From Candidatus Neomarinimicrobiota bacterium (GTDB taxonomy: Bacteria; Fidelibacterota; Fidelibacteria; Fidelibacterales; Fidelibacteraceae): a DNA stretch of 64,000 bases. Position 1 is the stretch's first letter. The number at the start of each line of letters is the position of its first letter. A model generated the notes under the pieces. The model ran no database searches, was not told the DNA's origin, and was given only the letters and a program-made list of their open reading frames with translations. Below are positions 44,790 through 53,627 of this stretch, piece by piece. The translations under genes were made by a program, and so were the position numbers. The stretch spans positions 1 to 64,000 of the forward strand of contig JAGGVO010000041.1 in NCBI GenBank assembly GCA_021157965.1, written 5' to 3'.

Positions 44790-47461
44790 TCTTTACCCTC
44801 CCCGAGTGAGAACAGAGGATTCATCTGGACACTCAGTTCAAGGCCGAAATAGAGGTCCGGATTTTGTTTCAGGTAGGATTCAACAGGAGTCCGCTTTCGC
44901 CGGTACAGGGGGTGGGAATTAAAGAAATTATTCACAAAAAAGCTGAGCCGGGCATTGTCGCCGAGTCCTTTTGTCGCCCTGAAGTTAAAGACCCAGATAT
45001 TTTGAATATTTTCAGTTCTGAAATTATATGCCGGTTGTGACCGGACAAAGGCAGATCCTTCTTCTTCCGTGAGGAGCACCCTGTTCCCGCCGGGGGTAAG
45101 ATACCCCACTGCCAGGGAATCCTCCAGCCCCAGGAAGCGATCCCTGTCAAACACTACCTGCTGTGCGGAAAGAGTCGCCCAGGCGCCCAGATCCTTGAGC
45201 CTGAAATCCAGGATGTAGTTAATCAGAAATTTATCCGCTTCCATGGTGATGGGTTTCCAATAGGGTTTGATCCGTTCATCCAGGGTGGGATCATAGCGAT
45301 AGGAGGTGGCATAATCATAGGCATTTTCTTTTTCGCTGGTCGTATAGATATAAGATCCTTCCAGCCGGAACTGCATGTTCAGGGGGGCCAGGGGTCTGGA
45401 TTGTATACTGGCTTCAATTCCCCGGGAATAGGTGGTCAGGCTGTTTTCCCAAACGGAATAGGTGGTAAAAACAGAATCCCTCACCGGCATGGCGGGATCA
45501 TCCCGGTCATATTTATATTCAAAGATCGGCCGGGTCAATGTGGTTGCAAAGCCCTGGTCCGTCACATTGCTGAAGGCTGTCAGGGAAATGCCGAAATTCC
45601 CGATTTTCTGGTCAATGCTGGCTTCAATCTTATTTTGTACGGACGCTTTCAGATTCGGATTTTCCAGGTTGTATATATAGGTGGATACAATAACCCGGTC
45701 GTTGAGAATATCATTGATATCATCCACATCAAAGTAGATGGGATTGGGGTAAAGCATGCCGAGGGAGGGACTTTTGGAGGTCCGTCCGTAGCCAATGCGG
45801 AAACGGGTATCCCGGAAGGGGGAGAGCATGAGGTTAATTCTCGGACTCAGGCCGGAGCCGTGATCCGTCCCGGCAAAGCGATTTTTGCCATACATATCAT
45901 AACGAACCCCCAGATTCAATTGATAATTTACGAGAAACCGGCCTTCAATCTTGTCTTCGGCATAAAAACTGGTTGTGGAAAGGCCGGGGATATCGTCATA
46001 GGGCCGGGGGCGCTCCCGTTTATTGCTGTTTACTGTCGGCGGTTTCAGGGGATCGTAGATCCTTCCTTCACCATCATTAAATTCCAGACGCCAGGTTATA
46101 CCTGCAAGAAAGGTGTGGGTTGTTTTATTGAGGATGAGTTCCTGGTTATAACTTAAATCCTGATAAATATTCCAGGCCCTGCCCTTCACAGAGAGTTCAG
46201 ACATATAATTCTGAACATATATACCCTCCTGCCATCCTTCGGTCATTCTGTCCGATATATAGGTATGGTCCGTACTGATAAGCTGTTTCCGGTATGAATT
46301 CTGCCGGGTCATATTGACGGAAAAATTGTAATCCAATTTTTGGAAAGTGGAGAGCAGATAGGTACTTTGGTTACTGAAACGCAGTGTGTAATCCCGGTTA
46401 TATTTCACCGTTTGGTACAGATCATCCGGACGGAGTCCCCGTTCATCAAAAGAACGTGTATAATAGAGTCTGTTTTTCAGTGTGAGGATATTATCCATAA
46501 GGACGGAGGTCATGCTGATCTGACCGGCCAAGCGCGAATAATTTTCTTCCGGGATACGGATATTGCGCACACTGTGAGCATAATTGGCATTATAATCGAT
46601 TTGTTGTCCGAAAAGAGAAAAACCGCCTCCCAGATTTGCTTCCTGGTTGTTGAAATTGTATTTGATTTTCAGGCTGTGTTGCCGAAGACCGGTTTTTGTT
46701 TTGACATTCACGATACCGGACGTGAGGTCACCGTATTTCACAGAGGGGATCCCGCGGATAACTTCAACCTTTTCCAGGTTATCGGCGGGAATTTGTCTCA
46801 TATCCAGACCGGAGTTGGCAGTTGCCAGCACATCGCCGCTGCTTGTGGTTGTTTTAGTATCCAGCTGTAAATTGGCATTGTTGGACAGAGGAATATTATC
46901 AATAATGATTTGTGTACCGAACAGTTCATTCGATTCCGCATCACTGTCCGTCACATTATTTCGGATAGAAACCTGCTTCTTTTCTGCCATACCGGGATTT
47001 TCAAAACGTTGCCCGGGCACCAGGAGCATCACATCCCCAAGGCTGGAAGCCTGCAGGTGTTCAATTTCACCGCTGTTGATCCGCGTGCTGGTTTCCACGG
47101 CATCCGGGAGCAGTTCCCGTTCGGCCAGAACCACAACATCGCCGATTTTGAAATAATCCAGAACCATTTGAACGGTAACATTTCTGGAACCTTCCGGAGG
47201 GATCGTAATCGTATCGGAGTAGGTTTTATACCCCATGTAGGATACGGTAAAAGGGACATTTCCTGCTTTTAGACGGATACTGAAATATCCATTTTCGTCC
47301 GTACTGCAGCCCGTTTTCTGACCGGGTATCATGACATTGGCCGCCTGAAGCGGGCTGCCCTTTTCATCAAGAACCGTTCCCCGCAACAAACCCGTATCAG
47401 CTCCCATCAAAAGAGATGCCATGCAAAAAGTCGTGAGTATGATTTTCCGGAAGACTCTCAT
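44786..47461 (-). CDS. TonB-dependent receptor of cassette 2
   Basis: An 891-residue outer-membrane receptor. ATG at 47461 has AGGAA just before it and opens a signal peptide (MRVFRKIILTTFCMASLLMG); the open frame to 47530 is rejected. A carboxypeptidase-like domain (LLRGTVLDEKGSPLQAANV) leads into a plug with RINSGEIEHLQASSLGDVM and IPADNLEKVEVIRGIPSVKY, then a large barrel. It is paralogous to the receptor at 31270. It is the first gene of a run that continues through lipoprotein, barrel, clan CD protease and M16 peptidase. Confidence 0.87.
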   Translation of the reverse strand: MRVFRKIILTTFCMASLLMGADTGLLRGTVLDEKGSPLQAANVMIPGQKTGCSTDENGYFSIRLKAGNVPFTVSYMGYKTYSDTITIPPEGSRNVTVQMVLDYFKIGDVVVLAERELLPDAVETSTRINSGEIEHLQASSLGDVMLLVPGQRFENPGMAEKKQVSIRNNVTDSDAESNELFGTQIIIDNIPLSNNANLQLDTKTTTSSGDVLATANSGLDMRQIPADNLEKVEVIRGIPSVKYGDLTSGIVNVKTKTGLRQHSLKIKYNFNNQEANLGGGFSLFGQQIDYNANYAHSVRNIRIPEENYSRLAGQISMTSVLMDNILTLKNRLYYTRSFDERGLRPDDLYQTVKYNRDYTLRFSNQSTYLLSTFQKLDYNFSVNMTRQNSYRKQLISTDHTYISDRMTEGWQEGIYVQNYMSELSVKGRAWNIYQDLSYNQELILNKTTHTFLAGITWRLEFNDGEGRIYDPLKPPTVNSNKRERPRPYDDIPGLSTTSFYAEDKIEGRFLVNYQLNLGVRYDMYGKNRFAGTDHGSGLSPRINLMLSPFRDTRFRIGYGRTSKSPSLGMLYPNPIYFDVDDINDILNDRVIVSTYIYNLENPNLKASVQNKIEASIDQKIGNFGISLTAFSNVTDQGFATTLTRPIFEYKYDRDDPAMPVRDSVFTTYSVWENSLTTYSRGIEASIQSRPLAPLNMQFRLEGSYIYTTSEKENAYDYATSYRYDPTLDERIKPYWKPITMEADKFLINYILDFRLKDLGAWATLSAQQVVFDRDRFLGLEDSLAVGYLTPGGNRVLLTEEEGSAFVRSQPAYNFRTENIQNIWVFNFRATKGLGDNARLSFFVNNFFNSHPLYRRKRTPVESYLKQNPDLYFGLELSVQMNPLFSLGEGKE

Positions 47462-47539
47462 GATTCCTGAGGATAGCCTTTCCTTTTTATTGGCGGTTGG
47501 ACCGCTATACTTTAATATGGAGGTTATCAAACAAGCAAT

Positions 47540-47562
47540 TGACGGTATTTAAAAAACCGTCA
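47540..47562. promoter_or_regulatory. Candidate operator dyad upstream of receptor cassette 2
   Basis: TGACGGT and ACCGTCA are perfect inverted copies separated by nine A/T bases. The centre is about 90 bases before the receptor start, a usual place for a repressor or activator site. No regulator gene is adjacent. Confidence 0.4.
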
Positions 47563-47734
47563 GGATTAAAATTTACAGCATAAGATAATAGTTATAAAGT
47601 AAAACCATGATTTTTTTGAATTATTTTATGGAAAACCAGCAACAAACCGATGATCATTTTGTACTTATATAAAATCCCCTCTCTTTATTTCCGTATAATA
47701 TATTAACAATCATATAATCTTGCTTTTTTCTTAT

Positions 47735-47756
47735 CCGGGGATTATTTTATCCCCGG
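47735..47756 (-). terminator. GC-rich hairpin between apbE and receptor cassette 2
   Basis: CCGGGGAT and ATCCCCGG form a perfect 8-pair stem around a 6-base loop, about 90 bases after the ApbE stop. There is no T-run on the minus strand, so termination would be weak. Confidence 0.4.
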
Positions 47757-47794
47757 GGGTGCATAATTATAAGATTATTCATATATTTCATTAG

Positions 47795-47812
47795 AATTTT
47801 ATCATTATAGGA
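47795..47812. repeat. Intergenic motif shared with the S46 upstream region
   Basis: AATTTTATCATTATAGGA here matches AATTTTATCAT-AT-TATAGGA at 21360-21379 apart from a two-base insertion. Both copies lie in intergenic DNA beside GC-rich stems. Purpose unknown; could be a common regulatory site or a short dispersed repeat. Confidence 0.35.
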
Positions 47813-47847
47813 CTCCGTTAATCGGGGATCGTTAAGGTGAATTGATT

Positions 47848-48876
47848 CTATTTGACAAGAAAACGACCAAATCCGTTGGTCATTTTTTCCTGAATCGTGA
47901 CGGAATCCTGTCTGAAAATGAAATATCCCTCCACGGAATCCAGGCTTTCCAGCCAATCCGGCGCTTCATTTCCCATCACGATACACGCTGTTGCGATGGC
48001 ATCGGCCCGGGCACAATCCGGGGCGATAATGGTTACACTGGCTAAGGTATGCGTCACAGGTTCACCGGTTTTGGGATTGATGGTATGAGAAATTCTTCGA
48101 CCTTTATCCATATAAAAATTGCGGTAATCTCCGGATGTAGCCACACCTTGTCCTGAAATGGATATGATTGAGCTGAGATTTTCACCCGGGAGCGCGTTGT
48201 CATCCGGCCTGTCTATGCCCAGACGCCATGAACGATTCTTCACCTTTCCACAGGCAAACACTTCCCCGCCAATCTCAACCAGATGATTCATGAATCCACG
48301 GCTTTTCAGATAACGGGAAACAGCATCCACGCCAAATCCTTTTGCTACCGCTGCTAAATCCAGCCGGACACGTGAATCATTTTTCGTCAGTTTCGTGTTA
48401 TCCCATCCGATCAAATCAAATCCTGTGTATTCCAGGCAGGTTTTTATTTCATTGAGATCCGGGGCTTTTTTCTCCTTTGAACCGGCGCCGAATCCCCACA
48501 AATCCACCAGCGGGCCTACGGTGGGATCAAAAGCACCTCCAGACTCCTTCCAAACAGACTTGGATATTTCCAACACCCGGATAAATTCGGAAGAGATCTC
48601 CAGGGTATCACTTTCTTTCAGGCGGTTAAACCGTGAAATCTCACTTTCAGGATCCCAGGTGTTCATCTGTTTATTCATGGATTGCAACACGGAATCGATG
48701 CCGTCATGAATCTGAAGATGGCTGGCTTTATCCATCGCCGGACCATAAACACTGACATGATAAAAAGTCCCCATCGTCTGACCGGACCATTTTGTTACAG
48801 TTCCGGGCAGCTCACAATGCGTTACAAGCACTGTGAGGGATAGGATCAGCAAAAGAGATTTAAGATTGTGTTTCAT
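47848..48876 (-). CDS. apbE: FAD:protein FMN transferase (ApbE) lipoprotein
   Basis: A 342-residue periplasmic lipoprotein (signal peptide ends at VTHC) that attaches FMN through a phosphoester bond to Thr in FMN_bind-domain proteins such as RnfG or NqrC. Family segments are clear: GTFYHVSVYG, GGAFDPTVGPLVDLWGFG, LAAVAKGFGVDAV, LVEIGGEV, and RISHTINPKTGEPV followed by ADAIATACIVMG, which hold the magnesium and FAD sites. No full FMN_bind target gene is seen in this window. Its upstream DNA holds an unusual hexamer tandem repeat (48895-48942). Confidence 0.93.
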   Translation of the reverse strand: MKHNLKSLLLILSLTVLVTHCELPGTVTKWSGQTMGTFYHVSVYGPAMDKASHLQIHDGIDSVLQSMNKQMNTWDPESEISRFNRLKESDTLEISSEFIRVLEISKSVWKESGGAFDPTVGPLVDLWGFGAGSKEKKAPDLNEIKTCLEYTGFDLIGWDNTKLTKNDSRVRLDLAAVAKGFGVDAVSRYLKSRGFMNHLVEIGGEVFACGKVKNRSWRLGIDRPDDNALPGENLSSIISISGQGVATSGDYRNFYMDKGRRISHTINPKTGEPVTHTLASVTIIAPDCARADAIATACIVMGNEAPDWLESLDSVEGYFIFRQDSVTIQEKMTNGFGRFLVK

Positions 48877-48894
48877 TGTATGGTTTGGATAAAG

Positions 48895-48942
48895 TTGAAG
48901 TTTAGGTTTAGGTTTAGGTTTAGGTTGAGGTTGAGGTTGAGG
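48895..48942. repeat. Telomere-like hexamer tandem repeat upstream of apbE
   Basis: Eight hexamers in a row: one TTGAAG, four TTTAGG, three TTGAGG (plus strand). The array begins 18 bases upstream of the apbE start codon and so overlies the likely promoter or leader. Repeat number could change by slippage. Confidence 0.85.
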
Positions 48943-48992
48943 AGCAGAAAACGGCTAAAAACCGCCCCTTATGTTATACACTTATTCTCTCA

Positions 48993-49409
48993 TCACATAG
49001 GGTCTTGTGCTTTTTCACGAAGGGTTTTTAAAATTTGCCATTCGCTGTTTACGGCATCGTAATATTCCCAAAATACCCAACCGTTGGTGTTCACATGAGT
49101 AATATCCATCACGGCAGCCGAAGGCGATTTAAATTTTTTACCATTAAAAATTATCTGTCCCTCGTTCACCTCGGCATAATACTGGATTCCCTTGTATGTC
49201 CCCCGGAGCTTGGTTCCGTTGGGAATAACGGTCCCCCGCACTGCAAGTCCCGGTTCTTCACGTTTTTTTTCCGTTTCGTCCGGCATCAGGGCCGGCAATC
49301 CAAAATTCCGCCTTAATACATCATTGGGCGTTTCCTTGAAAGAACGGCGGCGGCGTTCTATTTCTTTATGTACATCGAAATCGATCAGAATGGTTCGCAT
49401 ATCCATCAT
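48993..49409 (-). CDS. Small protein with SeqA-N-like and RAMA-like domains
   Basis: A 138-residue cytoplasmic protein. AGAGG precedes ATG. Residues 1-40 (MRTILIDFDVHKEIERRRRS, TPNDVLRRNFGL) resemble the ribbon-helix-helix N-terminus of SeqA. Residues about 55-130 (GTKLRGTYKGIQYYAEV, GQIIFNGKKFKSPSAAV, TNGWVFWEYYD) fit the RAMA/DUF4357-type domain found with adenine methylases and restriction enzymes. It probably binds DNA or modified bases. No methylase or nuclease gene is near, and the neighbours (apbE, suf) give no clear hint. Confidence 0.7.
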   Translation of the reverse strand: MMDMRTILIDFDVHKEIERRRRSFKETPNDVLRRNFGLPALMPDETEKKREEPGLAVRGTVIPNGTKLRGTYKGIQYYAEVNEGQIIFNGKKFKSPSAAVMDITHVNTNGWVFWEYYDAVNSEWQILKTLREKAQDPM

Positions 49410-49496
49410 GAACCTCTTGTTTAAAAATTCTGCTAAACTTACTAATACTTTGAGGAATGATCAATGAATCACATAACAGAAAAGATTATCCTCTTT

Positions 49497-49934
49497 CTAA
49501 AGTCGTCCCATACCCACATTCTGATCCAGTATATCCTGAAGGGTTATTCCGTTAAGGACTTGATCCACGGCTTTTTGAACGGAAAACCAGAGATGCCGGA
49601 GAGAACAATATTCGACGGATTCACAAAGTTTATTCCTGTCCGGATGATATTTATAGCAAAAATCGGCTTCGTATAATTTTCCTCCAAGGGCATCCACAAT
49701 CCGGCTGACAGGGATATTTTTCGGCACATCGGCAAGGACATATCCCCCATGTTTCCCCCGTTCACTCAGAACCAGATGCTTCAATCGTAAAATCCGGAGG
49801 ATTTTGGCCGTATAAGCTTCGGAAATCCCCTCTTTTTCACTGATTTCATGGATTGTGATACCATTTTCTTTGCCGGATCGCGCTATGCGCAGAATACAAC
49901 GAAGTCCGTACACTTCCTGAGTGGTGAGCTTCAT
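49497..49934 (-). CDS. Rrf2 family Fe-S-sensing transcriptional regulator
   Basis: A 145-residue DNA-binding protein at the end of the suf operon. Winged helix at residues 1-65 (VYGLRCILRIARSG, ITIHEISEKEGISEAYTAKI). Three cysteines, C93, C104 and C110, form the loop that in IscR/SufR-type members holds a [2Fe-2S] or [4Fe-4S] cluster; spacing C-x10-C-x5-C differs from E. coli IscR (x5, x5). The gene starts directly after the sufT-like stop. It probably represses the suf operon when cluster supply is enough, acting at the dyad at 55108-55131. Confidence 0.88.
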   Translation of the reverse strand: MKLTTQEVYGLRCILRIARSGKENGITIHEISEKEGISEAYTAKILRILRLKHLVLSERGKHGGYVLADVPKNIPVSRIVDALGGKLYEADFCYKYHPDRNKLCESVEYCSLRHLWFSVQKAVDQVLNGITLQDILDQNVGMGRL

Positions 49935-50258
49935 TTACATAATTCCAAGAGCCAGTTTTCCGTCTTCCGTGATCATATCCTGATTCCAGGCCGGTTCCCA
50001 CACGATTTCCACATCCACCGCGTTTACCCCTTCAATATAACTCAGTTTGCTTTCCACCTTTTGAACAAGGGATTCAGCCACAGGACATGTCGGTGATGTG
50101 AGTGTCATTTTGATATAAACGTCCTGGTTATTGCTAATGTCAATATCATAAACAAGGCCCAAATCATAGATGTTGACCCAGATTTCAGGATCATAAACGG
50201 TTTTCAGCACCTTGATAACTTCCTCACGGATCTCTTTAATACTTCGTTTTTCTGTCAT
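49935..50258 (-). CDS. sufT: SufT-like MIP18/DUF59 Fe-S assembly protein
   Basis: A 107-residue protein of the MIP18 (DUF59) family that helps Fe-S cluster maturation. Typical sequence: VYDPEIWVNIYDLGLVYDID, MTLTSPTCPVAESL (with the conserved Cys of the family), and VDVEIVWEPAWNQDMI at the end. It is a single-domain form and shorter than the SufT proteins that carry an extra N-terminal segment. It lies between sufS (11 bases) and the regulator gene (no gap), so it is part of the suf operon. Confidence 0.87.
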   Translation of the reverse strand: MTEKRSIKEIREEVIKVLKTVYDPEIWVNIYDLGLVYDIDISNNQDVYIKMTLTSPTCPVAESLVQKVESKLSYIEGVNAVDVEIVWEPAWNQDMITEDGKLALGIM

Positions 50259-50269
50259 GTTTCCTCCTT

Positions 50270-51484
50270 TCAGACGAAGAGTTTCACCAGATCACGGAGG
50301 CATTCCGCCAGGTAATCGATTTCATCTATCGTATTATAAATCGCCAGGGAGGCCCTGGCGGTTCCAGGGATGCCGTAACGCTGCATCACGGGTTGGGCAC
50401 AATGGTGTCCGGTCCGGACGGCAATGCCCCGGGCATCCAGGAAACTGCCGACATCCAGGGGATGAATCTCTTTAATAAGAAATGAAAAGATGGCCGTTTT
50501 CCGGTCGGCGTCTCCATAAAACGTGAGCCCCGGAATTGCAGAAAGTTGTTTCCGGCCATGCTCAAGCAGTGTTTGTTCATGTTCCTGAATAACATCGTAG
50601 CCTGTATCCCGGATAAACCGGAGGGCTTCGGCCAATCCCACCACACCGGACATGTGGGGTGTGCCGGCTTCAAAACGGTAGGGCAGGGCGGCAAAGGTGG
50701 GATATTTCCCGAAGGCCACCTCTTCAATCATTTCACCGCCGCCGTGATAGGGCGGCCATGTTTCCAAATGTTTCTTTTTCACATAAATGGCACCAATACC
50801 CGTGGGAGCATAGGCCTTGTGTCCTGACAGCGCATACATGTCACAATCCAGATCCTGCACATCCACTTTTTCATGGGCAATGGCCTGAGCGCCGTCCACC
50901 AGAACCGGTACACCGTGCTCATGGGCAATCGCTGTTATCTCTTTGACGGGATTTACAGTTCCAAAAACATTGGATACATGCACCACACCCACTAAGCGTG
51001 TCCGGGGGCTAAAGGCTTCTTTATATGCCTCCAGGTCCAGCTCGCCACGCCGGCTGAAAGGAATCACCCTGATGGAAAATTTCAGTTCACGAGCCAGCAT
51101 CTGCCATGGAACGATGTTTGCATGATGTTCCATCCCCGAGAGAATGATTTCATCTCCGGTATTCAGTTGGGAGCGACCGAAAGACGCAGCAATCAGATTA
51201 ATACCCTCCGTAACTCCCCGGACAAAGACAATCTCCTCTGACGATGTAGCATTAAGGAAAGACCGGACCTCCTCCCGTGATGCTTCAAAAAGGTCTGTGG
51301 CTTTCCGGCTCAGGGTATGAACCCCCCGGTGAACATTGGCATTCTGATGAAGGTAATAATTGGAAATGGCTTCAATCACCCGCTGAGGCTTTTGGGTGGT
51401 CGCCGCATTATCCATATAGATCAGAGGATGACCGTTAACGGTTTCTTCAAGAATGGGAAAGGATTTTCTGATATCGTTATTCAT
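50270..51484 (-). CDS. sufS: Cysteine desulfurase SufS
   Basis: A 404-residue PLP enzyme that takes sulfur from cysteine for cluster assembly. The PLP-binding Lys223 lies in YALSGHKAYAPTG and the catalytic Cys362 in RTGHHCAQPVMQRYG, both as in group II (SufS) enzymes. NVHRGVHTLSRKATD and MEHHANIVPWQ are also typical. It is four bases downstream of sufD. No sufE or sufU is in this operon, so a sulfur acceptor must be encoded elsewhere or SufB must take sulfur directly. Confidence 0.95.
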   Translation of the reverse strand: MNNDIRKSFPILEETVNGHPLIYMDNAATTQKPQRVIEAISNYYLHQNANVHRGVHTLSRKATDLFEASREEVRSFLNATSSEEIVFVRGVTEGINLIAASFGRSQLNTGDEIILSGMEHHANIVPWQMLARELKFSIRVIPFSRRGELDLEAYKEAFSPRTRLVGVVHVSNVFGTVNPVKEITAIAHEHGVPVLVDGAQAIAHEKVDVQDLDCDMYALSGHKAYAPTGIGAIYVKKKHLETWPPYHGGGEMIEEVAFGKYPTFAALPYRFEAGTPHMSGVVGLAEALRFIRDTGYDVIQEHEQTLLEHGRKQLSAIPGLTFYGDADRKTAIFSFLIKEIHPLDVGSFLDARGIAVRTGHHCAQPVMQRYGIPGTARASLAIYNTIDEIDYLAECLRDLVKLFV

Positions 51485-51488
51485 ATTC

Positions 51489-52850
51489 TCACTCCTTCAT
51501 TGTATGCAGAGATTCAAAATCCTCTGCGGAGCCCCAGTCCCGCCCAAAACGGTTATAAAGCCGCTTATAGAGGAAAAACCGGACTGATCCCAGAATGATG
51601 GAATCCACCACATCATTGGCAAAGGCAAAAGTCAGCATGGAGCGGGCTACCTCTTTGGCAATCCCCCGGCTTTGAAGATAGAACATAGCTGTTTTATCCA
51701 GCTGCCCAACCGTGGCCCCATGAGAACACTTGACATCATCGGCAAAAATCTTGAGTTGGGGTTTGGAATCGGCATGAGCTTTGTCTGAAAGAATCAGATT
51801 CCTGTTTAACTGATGGGCTTCTGTTTTCTGGGCATCCTGTGCCACCAGAATCTTACCGTTAAATACCCCTCGTGATTCATCGTCCAGAATGCCTTTATAC
51901 ACCTGATTGCTGGTGGCATGGGGGGTGTGGTGTGTTATGACGGTCCTGTTGTCCATCAATTGACCGTCCCTGCCGGCGTAGAGGCCATAGAGCTGGCAAT
52001 TACTGCCCGGACCTGTTAAATCAGCGTCCACATCCTTCCTGGAAAGGCGGCTTCCTAAAGAAACCCATGTGTTCAGATAACGGCTGTCCCGCAGAAGAGT
52101 ACTGTTTGTACTTCCGAAAAAAAGACTCTTTTCATTCTGAAGCTGCAGGATGTGATGACGCAAACCGGCATTTTCTCCGACAAACACTTCGGTTACGGCA
52201 TTGGTCAGGACGGGTTTCCGGTCCAGGCTGTCGTATGTCTCTACTACCGTGGCTGAGCTTCCTGCTCCCATCAGGATGATATTACGGATTGCCGAGTAGC
52301 GCAGATTTTCATTACCCACCGTAAGATACAGGAGATGGATCGGTCTTTCACACTGGTAGTTCTCGGGAATACGAATCACGGCACCGTCTGTAAAAAAAGC
52401 GCCGTTTAAATAAGAAAAATAATCATTCCCCTTTTTATCGGTCTTCCCCAGGTATGCTTTTATCCCGTCAGGATCTTTTTGGGTTGCTTCTGCAAAACTT
52501 TCCACACACATATCGATTGGAAGATCGTGCGTCGTGGAAAAACGGGGAGCGTAATAACCGTTCACAAATACCAGGACATGGCTTTTCATCTGATTGAACG
52601 TATAGGGATATACCGCTTCGGGCGTTAGTCCGTCTAAATCTGACAATGTTGATTGTATAGGCGCTTGAGTTGAAAGATCCGTTAAATCCGTATATTTCCA
52701 CTCTTCATGTTTCAGGGTTGGAAATGGTGTTTTCTCCAGTTTTTTCAGGGATTCTTCCCGGAAATTTTTCAGAAAGGTCATCTGATCACCGGAGGTGGGC
52801 ATCCAAAGATTTTGATAAAAGTGTTTTGTGTCCGGTGCACGGTGTGTCAT
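51489..52850 (-). CDS. sufD: Fe-S assembly scaffold SufD
   Basis: A 453-residue protein of the SufB/SufD family with a beta-helix core, which forms the SufBC2D scaffold. It shares the family C-terminal part ([20 protein letters not shown], then [20 protein letters not shown]) with the conserved Cys and His. The N-terminal half is the shorter, variable type of SufD. Its start overlaps the sufC stop by four bases. Confidence 0.93.
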   Translation of the reverse strand: MTHRAPDTKHFYQNLWMPTSGDQMTFLKNFREESLKKLEKTPFPTLKHEEWKYTDLTDLSTQAPIQSTLSDLDGLTPEAVYPYTFNQMKSHVLVFVNGYYAPRFSTTHDLPIDMCVESFAEATQKDPDGIKAYLGKTDKKGNDYFSYLNGAFFTDGAVIRIPENYQCERPIHLLYLTVGNENLRYSAIRNIILMGAGSSATVVETYDSLDRKPVLTNAVTEVFVGENAGLRHHILQLQNEKSLFFGSTNSTLLRDSRYLNTWVSLGSRLSRKDVDADLTGPGSNCQLYGLYAGRDGQLMDNRTVITHHTPHATSNQVYKGILDDESRGVFNGKILVAQDAQKTEAHQLNRNLILSDKAHADSKPQLKIFADDVKCSHGATVGQLDKTAMFYLQSRGIAKEVARSMLTFAFANDVVDSIILGSVRFFLYKRLYNRFGRDWGSAEDFESLHTMKE

Positions 52851-53605
52851 TGACTCTCTCCCGATTTGGTTTTTATCCAGTCATATCCCTTCCGTTCAAG
52901 GTCAAGAGCCAGGGTTTTGTCCCCTGATTCCACAATGCGGCCGTCATAAAGCACATGCACGTAATCGGGAACAATATAATCCAGAAGGCGCTGATAGTGG
53001 GTAATCACAAGGGTGGCATTGTCTTTATTTTTCAGGGAATTCACCCCATTAGCTACAGTTTTAAGGGCATCGATATCCAATCCTGAATCTGTTTCATCCA
53101 GGATTGCCAGCCGCGGTTCCAGAACAGCCATTTGAAGAATTTCGTTTCGTTTTTTCTCCCCGCCGGAAAAGCCTTCATTCACCGGGCGGCCCAGGAGCGA
53201 GGCATCCATATCCACCAGTTTCATCCGTTTGCGGACCAGCGTAAGAAAATCCATGGCATCCAGTTCGGGCAGTCCCCTGTGCTTGCGGATTTCATTCAAT
53301 GCTGTTTTCAAAAAGGTCGTATTGGAAACGCCGGGAATTTCAATGGGATACTGGAAGGCCAGGAAGAGTCCTTCCCGCGCACGTTCTTCAGGTGCCAATT
53401 CCAAAAGGTTTTTCCCGTCAAAAATCACCTCTCCGTCTTCCACCTCATATCCTTCCCGTCCGGCCAGAATATGAGCCAGTGTGCTTTTTCCTGAACCGTT
53501 GGGGCCCATGATGGCGTGAACTTCGCCGGGATGGATTTCAAGGTTGATCCCTTTGAGGATGTGATTCCCTTCGATGGATGCTTTCAGATTCCGAATGCTT
53601 AACAT
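52847..53605 (-). CDS. sufC: Fe-S assembly ATPase SufC
   Basis: A 252-residue ABC ATPase that drives the SufBCD scaffold. ATG at 53605 follows AAAGGA; the open frame to 53647 runs into sufB and is rejected. Walker [10 protein letters not shown] (34-42), signature [17 protein letters not shown] and Walker [18 protein letters not shown] are complete and of SufC type. 22 bases after sufB; overlaps sufD by ATGA. Confidence 0.95.
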   Translation of the reverse strand: MLSIRNLKASIEGNHILKGINLEIHPGEVHAIMGPNGSGKSTLAHILAGREGYEVEDGEVIFDGKNLLELAPEERAREGLFLAFQYPIEIPGVSNTTFLKTALNEIRKHRGLPELDAMDFLTLVRKRMKLVDMDASLLGRPVNEGFSGGEKKRNEILQMAVLEPRLAILDETDSGLDIDALKTVANGVNSLKNKDNATLVITHYQRLLDYIVPDYVHVLYDGRIVESGDKTLALDLERKGYDWIKTKSGESQ

Positions 53606-53627
53606 ACGTATGTCCTTTATTTTCAAA

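Larger units (their letters stand above)
47462..47847 (-). other. Non-coding gap upstream of receptor cassette 2
   Basis: About 385 AT-rich bases. It holds the TGACGGT dyad (47540-47562), a GC-rich hairpin (47735-47756) and the shared motif at 47795-47812. The promoter for cassette 2 should lie here; no single -35/-10 pair stands out. Confidence 0.55.

Noticed and set aside
48895-48942. CRISPR array
   Set aside because: The hexamers are a simple tandem repeat with no spacers, and no cas genes are present.
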